A DNA stretch of 19,378 nt, from contig JALUUA010000020.1 of assembly GCA_027021605.1 (NCBI GenBank), forward strand, positions 1 to 19,378. Direction: 5' to 3'. The stretch's first letter is position 1. Every line of letters starts with the position of its first letter. The position numbers and the translations under genes were made by a program. The notes below the pieces were generated by a model. The model saw only the letters and a list, made by a program, of their open reading frames with translations, made no database searches and was not told where the DNA came from. Positions 13,364-19,378 of the stretch are shown in pieces. Source of the stretch: Candidatus Bipolaricaulota bacterium (GTDB lineage: Bacteria; Bipolaricaulota; Bipolaricaulia; RBG-16-55-9).

Positions 13364-14407
13364 TTACGCGTTGCGCGAAGGCGCGCGCAGCCACCGCTCC
13401 AGGGGCTCCGTGGAGCGGACGCGGTGCGCTCCCCGCTCCTCGAACCTCCGGAAGGCCGCCTCGGCCGCGTCCGTGTAGTCGATGGTACCGGGGACCACCA
13501 CGGGCGAGGTGCAGTCCTCGAGCAAATAGAGCCTTTGGGCCAGTCCCTGAGCGCGTGCCCGCTCGTCCTGCAGGAGGTCCTCCACGGTCCAGGCCACGCA
13601 GTGGCTCTTGGCCTGGCCCGCGACGATCACGGCGTCGTACTTGAGCAGCTCGTCTATGAGCCGGGTGTTCCGCTCGGCGACGGGGTTCCCCAGGTGATCG
13701 CTCTGCACCTCCGGGCCGAGGGCGGAGTAGTACTCCGTCAGGGGATGATCGCCCTTGACCTGGAAGCCGGGCTGGGCGACCCGCGCCACGCTGTGGAAGA
13801 AGATCGCCTCCTCCACGGCCGGGACGAGGGCGTGGCCGATCCCCCCCAGCATCGCGTGGTAGGGCCAGATCGTGAGTTGATACTTCCCTGTCTGCTCCAG
13901 TTGGTGTGTGTAGTGCAGCAGATACTCCCGAGCGTATCCCTCGTGGAGCCCCAGGGCGGCGGCGGCCGCGGGGTTTACGCGCCACCGCCCCTGCTCGACG
14001 TCCTCGGCGGAGATGAGCGTGAAGGGCTCGGGGTGCTCGCCCGCCTCGTTCATCAAGAAGATCGCGTGGAAGATCTGGATCGCCTGGTGGGTGTCCATCG
14101 TGGGGAGGATTCGGGTGATCGACCCCAGGTTGCGATAGATGAACTCGCAGAGGCGGCGGTTGTCGTCCACGGCCCCGGTGCCGGAGCGCCCCGCCACAAA
14201 GAGCTCAAAGTCGGGCAGGCAGAAGGTGTTCTGGACGTCCACTAACAGCAGGGCCACCCGAAACTCGTCTTCTGCAGCGGGGCGGATGTCGTGCTCCTTG
14301 GCCCACCGGCGGGCCTCCTGGGCGCGCTCTTGGTAGGGGACCCGCCAGACCTCCCCCACCTTGCCGGGATCGTAGTGAGGAGGAACCGGAAGTTCCCTGC
14401 TCGTCAT
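13364..14407 (-). CDS. Nicotinamidase/isochorismatase-like cysteine hydrolase
   Basis: A 347-residue cytosolic hydrolase of the isochorismatase fold. The catalytic triad is readable as D57 (LLVDVQNTF), K218 (FQVKGDHPLTE) and C270 (AGQAKSHCVAWTVEDL). A metal site like that of nicotinamidases is suggested by D105-x-H107 (PTMDTHQ) and H114, and by IWPYHAMLGG at residues 180-189. It is longer than the usual 180-210 residues: about 45 residues precede the core and a long insertion sits before K218. Nicotinamide is the most likely substrate type, but another amide cannot be excluded. I chose ATG 14407, which has GGGGGGA seven bases upstream; GTG 14428 overlaps the toxin stop and is less likely. It lies 17 bases after the toxin gene and 54 before coxB. 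Confidence 0.82.
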   Translation of the reverse strand: MTSRELPVPPHYDPGKVGEVWRVPYQERAQEARRWAKEHDIRPAAEDEFRVALLLVDVQNTFCLPDFELFVAGRSGTGAVDDNRRLCEFIYRNLGSITRILPTMDTHQAIQIFHAIFLMNEAGEHPEPFTLISAEDVEQGRWRVNPAAAAALGLHEGYAREYLLHYTHQLEQTGKYQLTIWPYHAMLGGIGHALVPAVEEAIFFHSVARVAQPGFQVKGDHPLTEYYSALGPEVQSDHLGNPVAERNTRLIDELLKYDAVIVAGQAKSHCVAWTVEDLLQDERARAQGLAQRLYLLEDCTSPVVVPGTIDYTDAAEAAFRRFEERGAHRVRSTEPLERWLRAPSRNA

Positions 14408-14424
14408 GGTGCATTCCCCCCATT

Positions 14425-14718
14425 TCACGGCCTTTTCAGGATGTCATGGGTTCCCACTCTGCGCAAAATAGCGACTCTCTGGGACTCGCCCTCCACTTTC
14501 CACTCAAAGGTGATCCGGTACGCTCGCGTTACGGATAGCTCCCAGATTCGCTTGTGGCCCTTCATTCTCTTGACTCGCAGCGACGGATGCTGTGGGTTCT
14601 TCGTGAAAAGCTCAAGCTTGTTCCAAACTTTTGCCTGGAGGGGCTCTGGGAGTCTTGCCAGATCTTTGTAGAAGCGCCGGGTGGGGGCAAGCTTATTCCT
14701 CGCGCTCGGCGAATTCAT
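14425..14718 (-). CDS. RelE/ParE-superfamily toxin of a type II toxin-antitoxin pair
   Basis: A 97-residue basic protein with the RelE/ParE pattern: N-terminal helices (TRRFYKDLARLPEPLQAKVWNK split over two helices), then strands VKRMKGHKRIWELSV, RAYRITFEW and QRVAILRRVGTHDIL. R66 and R68 lie in the core strand, and H91-D92 near the C-terminus resemble the catalytic His of YafQ/HigB-type ribosome-dependent RNases. It overlaps the antitoxin gene by 26 bases, so translation is probably coupled. The ATG at 14718 has AAGG immediately before it, too close for a good ribosome site, which agrees with coupling. No frameshift or truncation is visible. A gyrase-targeting ParE activity cannot be excluded from sequence alone. 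Confidence 0.85.
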   Translation of the reverse strand: MNSPSARNKLAPTRRFYKDLARLPEPLQAKVWNKLELFTKNPQHPSLRVKRMKGHKRIWELSVTRAYRITFEWKVEGESQRVAILRRVGTHDILKRP

Positions 14719-15010
14719 CCTTCAGGGCTTGGAAATACTTTTTCATTTCTTCCGCAGAGGTGAAGGGTCCAAAGACGCGGCCGGCGCGGATGTCCTCATC
14801 TGCCTCCCGTTCCCCCTCCTGCCACTCCTCCGTCCAGAACCAGCTCTGTCCCGGATCCCTCCGTGCCTCAGGGACGAGCACGATGTGTCCGTTTTCCACC
14901 CGGATCCAAAGCCGATCGCCCGGCTGCAGGCAAAGGGCCTCCCGAATCCCCTTGGGAATCGTCACCCGCCCATCGGCTCCCACTTTCGCGGTCTTCGTCC
15001 CTCGGGCCAT
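14693..15010 (-). CDS. SpoVT-AbrB-domain antitoxin
   Basis: A 105-residue protein. Residues 5-50 form a SpoVT-AbrB swapped-hairpin DNA-binding domain (VGADGRVTIPKGIREALCLQ, then PGDRLWIRVENGHIVLVPEA). Residues 57-100 form an acidic, aromatic tail (WFWTEEWQEGEREADEDI and FTSAEEMKKYFQALKDE) likely to wrap and neutralise the toxin. The start is ATG 15010 with GAGGTG seven bases upstream. A longer frame reaching 15190 would overlap gyrA and cross both promoters, so it is rejected. The toxin gene follows with a 26-base overlap. Autorepression is likely, because a perfect palindrome lies in its own promoter. Confidence 0.88.
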   Translation of the reverse strand: MARGTKTAKVGADGRVTIPKGIREALCLQPGDRLWIRVENGHIVLVPEARRDPGQSWFWTEEWQEGEREADEDIRAGRVFGPFTSAEEMKKYFQALKDEFAEREE

Positions 15011-15028
15011 GAAGCTCACCTCAAAGGG

Positions 15029-15057
15029 AGGGTACCACCTTCCCGGGAAGCCGTCAA
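15029..15057 (-). promoter_or_regulatory. Candidate promoter of the toxin-antitoxin operon
   Basis: On the minus strand: TTGACG (15057-15052), 17 bases, TACCCT (15034-15029), with a predicted start about 12 bases before the antitoxin ATG. The -35 box equals that of hsp20; the -10 box is weak, with three of six matches. Confidence 0.5.
15039..15050. promoter_or_regulatory. Palindromic candidate operator in the toxin-antitoxin promoter
   Basis: CTTCCCGGGAAG is a perfect 12-base palindrome lying wholly inside the 17-base spacer between the -35 and -10 boxes. A protein bound here would block RNA polymerase. The antitoxin's AbrB domain is the natural candidate. Confidence 0.5.
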
Positions 15058-15061
15058 AGGG

Positions 15062-15090
15062 TTGCCTTTGTGTGCGAAATTTCGTATCAT
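15062..15090 (+). promoter_or_regulatory. Candidate gyrA promoter with palindromic spacer
   Basis: TTGCCT (15062-15067), 17 bases, TATCAT (15085-15090). Matches are four of six and five of six. The expected start near 15097 gives a leader of about 68 bases, which holds a tandem GTCTTGTC (15114-15121 and 15123-15130). A perfect palindrome CGAAATTTCG (15075-15084) directly abuts the -10 box. Confidence 0.5.
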
Positions 15091-15164
15091 TGGACGTCGA
15101 ATGCTCCGAGTGCGTCTTGTCTGTCTTGTCGATCGCAACCCGAACCGCCCGAGGAGTGTGATCC

Positions 15165-18100
15165 ATGAGCCGCATTGAGCGAACCCACATCGAAGACGAG
15201 ATGCGGGAGAGCTACATCAACTACGCCATGAGCGTCATCCGGGGGCGCGCCATCCCGGATGTGCGCGACGGCCTCAAGCCCGTCCAGCGCCGCATCCTCT
15301 ACGCGATGCACCAGCTGGGTTTGGCCTCCAACCGCCCTCACCGTAAGTGCGCCCGTATTGTGGGGGAAGTAATGGGAAAATATCACCCCCACGGGGATCA
15401 GGCCATCTACGACACCCTGGTCAACATGGCCCAGCCGTTCTCGTACCGCTACCCCCTGATCGACGGCCAGGGAAATTTCGGCAGCCTCGACGGGGACGAA
15501 CCGGCCGCGATGCGCTACTGCGTGACGGGGGATACCCTCATTGCCACCCACAAGGGACTGATCCCCATCCGCGAACTCGGGGACCCTGAGCGGGGGGTGG
15601 ACCAAGAGGTCCGGGTGAAGGTCCTCTCGCGGGATCGTCGGGTCCAGCGGGCGGGTCGCTGGTTCGACTGCGGCGAGCACCCCACGCTCCGGGTGCGCAC
15701 CCGCAGCGGCTACGAGTTTACCGGGACCTACAACCACCCCGTCCTCACGTGGAGTCGGGACCCGGACGGGCGTCCCCGGTTCCAATGGAAGACCCTGGAC
15801 CGGCTCCGGTTGGGGGACTACCTCGTCTTGGACCGCACCCCGGACCTCCTCTGGCCGGAGGAGCCGGTGGATCTCAAGCCATACCATCCCGAAATCCCGA
15901 GGGGCTCCCGCCGGAAAGCCCACAAGCTCCCCGAGCACATCGACGAGGACCTAGCCCTTCTCTTGGGAGCCCTGGTGGCCGAGGGGACCGTCGCCTCCGA
16001 GCGGTTGGAGTTTACGAGCACGCCGGGGGCGTTCGCGGAGCGCTTCCAAGAGGCGTGGGAGCGGGTCTTCCCCACCTGCCGCCTCCACGTCTTCGAGCGG
16101 GAGCCGGTCGGCTACGGGCGCAAGCCCTTCCTCCAGATGCAGGTGGTCGCTCAGCACGTGGTCCGCTTCTTCCATCGGCTGGGGCTTAAGCCGGGCCGCG
16201 CCCGCGAACGGGAGCTTCCCCCTCTTATTTTGCGCTCTCCAAAGCGGGTGGTCGCCTCCTTCCTGCGGGCGTACTTCGAGGGCGACGGGGCCGTCGAGCG
16301 CTGCGGGCGCAGTCTCCTGCGGGTGAGCGCCCACTCGGCCAGCGAGCGGCTCCTCCGGCAGCTCCAGGTGCTGCTGTTGCGATTTGGGATTGTAAGCCAG
16401 CTGCGCTCCGGGCGGGGGAAGACCGGAAGGCTCCTCATCACCGGCAGGGAGAACCTCCAACGGTTCGCCGCCGAGGTCGGCTTCCTCTCCCCGGAGAAGT
16501 CCCAAGCCCTGCAGGAAGTCGTGAGCTGCTTCTCGGGTCGTGCCCTCTCCCGTACGGATTTCGTCCCCTTCCTGGCGGACTTCGTCCGCGCCCACGCCCG
16601 GCGGGAGCGCGGCTGGCTGAGCAAGCACAACTTCGACCGTCCCCCCCGTCTGCTCGAGGCGTGGCCGCGACTCCGGCGGGCCCTTCCCGCCCCCGCGGTC
16701 GCGACGATCGCTCCCCTCGTGGAGATGAACTATTTGTTCGAACCCGTCGTGCGCATCGAGCCCGCCGGACGGCAGCGGGTCTACTCCCTGCGCGTGGAGA
16801 GCGAATGCCACTCCTTCTGGGGCAACGGGTTTATCCATCACAACACCGAGGCCCGGCTCTCCCCCATCAGCGAGGAGTTCTTGCGGGAGATCGACGAGGA
16901 GACCGTCGATTTCACCCCCAACTTCGATGACTCTTTAGAAGAGCCTGTGGTGCTCCCCGCCCGGGTGCCCAACCTCCTGATTAACGGGTCCTGGGGCATC
17001 TCCGTGGGGATGACCACCCAGATCCCGCCCCACAACCTGGGCGAGATCGTGGACGCCTTGGTGCATTTGATCGAGCACCCCGAGGCCGACTGGGACGACC
17101 TGAAAGCCTTCATTCAGGGGCCCGACTTCCCCACCGGCGGGCTCATCTTGGGCCGGGAGGGCTTCGAGGAAGCGTATCGCACGGGCGAGGGCAAGATCCG
17201 CGTCCGCGCCCGGGCCACCGTCGAGGACGATCGCATCGTCGTCACCGAGATCCCCTACCAGGTCCGAAAGTCCACCATCGTGGAGACGATCGCCAACAAG
17301 GTCCGCTCCGGGGTGCTGGACGAGATCGCAGACCTCCGGGACGAGTCCGACCGTGAGGGATTGAGGATCGTCATCGAGCTCAAGCGCACGGCCAACCCCC
17401 AGGTCGTGCTCAACAAGCTCTACAAGTACACCCCCCTGGAGTGGACCTTCGGGGCCAACTTCCTGGTGATCGTCGACGGCAACCCGCGCAAGCTCTCCCT
17501 CAAGGAGCTTTTGGGTGCGTTTTTGGCCCACCGGCGTGAGGTCGTCCGCCGCCGGACCACTTATAGATTGCGAATCGCCCGCGAGCGGGCCCATATCTTG
17601 GAGGGGCTCCTCGTCGCCCTGGAGCACCAGGACGAGATCATTCAGCTGATCCGCGCGGCCCATGAGCCCCAGGAGGCCCTGCAGCAGCTCCAGGAGCGCT
17701 ACGAGCTCTCGGAGACCCAGGCCGACGCCATCCTGAGGATGCGCCTGCGGCAGCTCACGGGCCTCGAGCGCGAGAAGATCCAGCAGGAATACGAAGAAAA
17801 GAAGCGTGAGATCGCGGAGTATGAATCGATCCTAGCCAGCCCCGAGAAGCTCGACGGGATCCTCCGCGACGAGCTCTTGGAGATCAAGGAGAAGTACGCC
17901 GATCCCAGGCGCACGGAGATCGTCTCCGAGGCCGGGGACCTGGAGATCACGGAGGAGTCCCTCGTCCCCGATATGGACCTTTTGGTGGGCGTCTCGGCCA
18001 AGGGGTACGTGAACGCCCCCCGGGAGGACGTCTTCCGCCGGCAGCACCGCGGGGGCAAGGGCGTGATCGCCATGCGCCTGCGCGAAGGCGATGCCCTCAA

Positions 18101-18917
18101 GCACATCTTCACCTGCAACGCGCGGGACAACTTGCTGATCTTCACCAGTGCCCACAAGGCGTACAAGCTCAAGGCGTATCAGCTCCCCTCGGCGCGGCGG
18201 GACTCCAAGGGCGAAAACTTACGCTCTTTGATCGGGATGTCCCCCGACGAGGAGGTTTTAGCCCTCCTGCCCCTGCCCTCCTTAACGGAGGAGGAGGTCG
18301 CTCAGCGCTACTGTCTGATGGTGACCGCGGGCGGGATCACGAACCGCAACGAGCTTGTGGACTACGTAAACGCCCACTCCAGCGGCATCATCGCCATCAA
18401 CGCGGAGCCGGGGGACCACATCGTGGACGTCGCCGTCACCGACGGGCGGGGGGATGTGATCCTAGCGAGCGCGAAGGGACAGACGATCCGCTTCCCCGAA
18501 TCCCAGGTGCGCCTTACGGGCCGCCCCTCCAAGGGCGTGATCGGGATGCGCCTTGTGCCCGGGGATCGGGTGGTGGCCATGAGCGTGATCGAGCCCAACG
18601 ACCCGCGCGACAAGCTCCTGATCGTCACGGAGAAGGGCTTCGGCAAGCGGACCCCCATCGCGGAGTTCCCCAAGCAGAACCGCGGCGGCAAGGGGGTGCT
18701 GGGCATCAAAGTCGGCCCCAAGACGGGGGAAGTGGTCGCCATCAAGAAGGTCAAGGACGACGACGAGGTGATGATCACCACCCGGCAGGGGAAAATTATC
18801 AGAATCGCCGCCGGGGACGTGCGCGTGGTGAGCCGCTACGCCCTGGGCGTCAAGGTGATTGACCTTGACCCCGGCGACCGCGTCGTCTCGATCGTGCGCC
18901 ACTGCCGGGAGGACTAA
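15165..18917 (+). CDS. gyrA: DNA gyrase subunit A precursor with one intein
   Basis: The DNA breakage and rejoining subunit of gyrase, which supercoils DNA together with GyrB. The precursor is 1250 residues; splicing out 442 leaves 808, normal for GyrA. Catalytic Tyr118 (AAMRY, E. coli Tyr122) ends the first extein, and TEARLSPISEEFL starts the second. The N-terminus (YINYAMSVIRGRAIPDVRDGLKPVQRR split over the winged helix) is canonical, followed by the tower, a coiled-coil region, and a six-bladed C-terminal wrapping domain. The GyrA box appears as QHRGGKG, slightly off the consensus QRRGGKG, with QNRGGKG in a later blade; this favours GyrA over ParC. Position 79, the main quinolone contact (Ser83 in E. 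coli), is Gln; Asp83 is kept. The start is ATG 15165 with GAGGAG eight bases upstream. tyrS follows after 21 bases. Confidence 0.97.
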   Translation: MSRIERTHIEDEMRESYINYAMSVIRGRAIPDVRDGLKPVQRRILYAMHQLGLASNRPHRKCARIVGEVMGKYHPHGDQAIYDTLVNMAQPFSYRYPLIDGQGNFGSLDGDEPAAMRYCVTGDTLIATHKGLIPIRELGDPERGVDQEVRVKVLSRDRRVQRAGRWFDCGEHPTLRVRTRSGYEFTGTYNHPVLTWSRDPDGRPRFQWKTLDRLRLGDYLVLDRTPDLLWPEEPVDLKPYHPEIPRGSRRKAHKLPEHIDEDLALLLGALVAEGTVASERLEFTSTPGAFAERFQEAWERVFPTCRLHVFEREPVGYGRKPFLQMQVVAQHVVRFFHRLGLKPGRARERELPPLILRSPKRVVASFLRAYFEGDGAVERCGRSLLRVSAHSASERLLRQLQVLLLRFGIVSQLRSGRGKTGRLLITGRENLQRFAAEVGFLSPEKSQALQEVVSCFSGRALSRTDFVPFLADFVRAHARRERGWLSKHNFDRPPRLLEAWPRLRRALPAPAVATIAPLVEMNYLFEPVVRIEPAGRQRVYSLRVESECHSFWGNGFIHHNTEARLSPISEEFLREIDEETVDFTPNFDDSLEEPVVLPARVPNLLINGSWGISVGMTTQIPPHNLGEIVDALVHLIEHPEADWDDLKAFIQGPDFPTGGLILGREGFEEAYRTGEGKIRVRARATVEDDRIVVTEIPYQVRKSTIVETIANKVRSGVLDEIADLRDESDREGLRIVIELKRTANPQVVLNKLYKYTPLEWTFGANFLVIVDGNPRKLSLKELLGAFLAHRREVVRRRTTYRLRIARERAHILEGLLVALEHQDEIIQLIRAAHEPQEALQQLQERYELSETQADAILRMRLRQLTGLEREKIQQEYEEKKREIAEYESILASPEKLDGILRDELLEIKEKYADPRRTEIVSEAGDLEITEESLVPDMDLLVGVSAKGYVNAPREDVFRRQHRGGKGVIAMRLREGDALKHIFTCNARDNLLIFTSAHKAYKLKAYQLPSARRDSKGENLRSLIGMSPDEEVLALLPLPSLTEEEVAQRYCLMVTAGGITNRNELVDYVNAHSSGIIAINAEPGDHIVDVAVTDGRGDVILASAKGQTIRFPESQVRLTGRPSKGVIGMRLVPGDRVVAMSVIEPNDPRDKLLIVTEKGFGKRTPIAEFPKQNRGGKGVLGIKVGPKTGEVVAIKKVKDDDEVMITTRQGKIIRIAAGDVRVVSRYALGVKVIDLDPGDRVVSIVRHCRED
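15519..16844 (+). mobile_element. Intein of GyrA, with LAGLIDADG homing endonuclease
   Basis: A 442-residue in-frame intein (precursor residues 119-560). It begins with Cys1 (CVTGDTLIATHKG) and ends GNGFIHHN, followed by Thr+1. The flanks join as DEPAAMRY-TEARLSPI, the same insertion point as the mycobacterial GyrA inteins. Block B is GTYNHPVLTW (T-x-x-H) and block F is VYSLRVESECHSFW. Dodecapeptide motifs LLGALVAEG (15960-15986) and LRAYFEGDG (16263-16289) both keep their acidic residue, so unlike the mini-intein of M. xenopi it has a full endonuclease. Confidence 0.95.
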
Positions 18918-18938
18918 CGCCGAAGACTAACCCCAAAG

Positions 18939-19378
18939 ATGCTGGACCTCAAGGCCCAACTGGAGCGCATCAAGCGCCGCACCGAGGACATCGTCCCGGA
19001 GGAGGAACTCCTCCAAAAGCTCGAACGTTCCCACAAAACGGGGAAGCCCCTGCGGGTGAAGCTGGGCATCGACCCCACGGCGCCCGACATCCACCTGGGC
19101 TTCAGCGTCGTGCTCCAAAAACTGAGGGATTTTCAAGATCTGGGCCACGTGGCGGTGCTCATCGTGGGGGATTTCACGGCCCGCATTGGGGACCCCTCCG
19201 GGAGGAAGACCACGAGGCCGATGCTCTCCCCCGAGGAGATCGAGCGCAACCTCCAGACGTACAAGGAGCAGATCTTCCGCATCCTGGACCCCGACCCCGC
19301 CAAGGTCGAGATCCGGCACAACTCCGAGTGGCTCGCCCCGATGACGTTTGAGGGGGTCTTAGAGCTTTACTCCAAATA
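18939..19378 (+). CDS. tyrS: Tyrosyl-tRNA synthetase, N-terminal part (runs off window)
   Basis: Charges tRNA-Tyr with tyrosine using ATP in the cytosol. The first 146 codons are present and begin MLDLKAQLERIKRRTEDIVP. The class I signature region is LGIDPTAPDIHLGFSVVLQK; the HIGH motif reads H52-L-G-F55, with Phe where many family members have His. GDFTARIGDPSGRKTTRP follows, typical of the bacterial TyrS branch related to Bacillus TyrZ. The KMSKS loop lies outside the window. ATG 18939 is the only start after the in-frame gyrA stop at 18915-18917; the best ribosome-like sequence (GGAGGA, 18908-18913) is 25 bases away, so initiation may depend on gyrA translation. Confidence 0.92.
   Translation, partial: MLDLKAQLERIKRRTEDIVPEEELLQKLERSHKTGKPLRVKLGIDPTAPDIHLGFSVVLQKLRDFQDLGHVAVLIVGDFTARIGDPSGRKTTRPMLSPEEIERNLQTYKEQIFRILDPDPAKVEIRHNSEWLAPMTFEGVLELYSK

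Noticed and set aside
14693..15190. Longer 165-codon form of the antitoxin
   Set aside because: It would overlap the gyrA start and both promoters, and the extra N-terminus has no AbrB similarity; ATG 15010 has a good ribosome site.
1..19378. tRNA, rRNA, CRISPR array or insertion sequence
   Set aside because: I saw no cloverleaf, no rRNA-like segment, no regularly spaced repeats and no transposase or terminal inverted repeats. The intergenic gaps are too short for most of these.

Overview
This 19.4 kb window is GC-rich, gene-dense bacterial DNA. Only about 0.8 kb in total lies outside predicted genes, and no gap exceeds 160 bases. The organism appears to be an aerobic, possibly thermophilic bacterium. 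It has an aa3-type cytochrome c oxidase with its own heme A pathway, an oxygen-independent B12-dependent (class II) ribonucleotide reductase, an HrcA/CIRCE-type heat-shock operator, sigma70-like promoters, and candidate leaderless promoters. I could not place the phylum from sequence alone.

Region 1 (1-4728, + strand): the 3' part of an L-threonine 3-dehydrogenase gene, then a class II ribonucleotide reductase gene (nrdJ) interrupted by two in-frame LAGLIDADG inteins. Each intein sits directly before a cysteine that the enzyme needs for catalysis.

Region 2 (4730-7510, - strand): a CBS-CBS-ACT (AcuB-like) protein, the oxidase-assembly gene pair ctaB and ctaM (DUF420), and an Hsp20 gene. The Hsp20 gene has a near-consensus promoter and a clear CIRCE operator.

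Region 3 (7651-15010, - strand except a tiny + gene at 7651-7764): a long same-direction array. In transcription order it holds an AbrB-type antitoxin and a RelE/ParE-type toxin, a nicotinamidase-like cysteine hydrolase, then oxidase subunits II, I, III (first copy), III (second copy) and IV, an unidentified 98-residue membrane protein, and heme A synthase ctaA. CtaB makes heme O, CtaA converts it to heme A, and the subunits assemble around heme A and copper; CtaM is a likely assembly factor. A 37-codon membrane-peptide gene runs towards ctaA, and the two stop codons touch.

Region 4 (15165-19378, + strand): gyrA, carrying a third LAGLIDADG intein immediately after the catalytic tyrosine, then the 5' part of tyrS. 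The 154-base region between gyrA and the toxin-antitoxin genes has divergent promoters, each with a perfect palindrome in its -35/-10 spacer.

The strongest observations are the three inteins at catalytic residues in two DNA-metabolism enzymes, the CIRCE-controlled hsp20 promoter, the palindrome inside the toxin-antitoxin promoter, the tandem subunit III genes, and two unidentified small membrane proteins linked to the oxidase genes.
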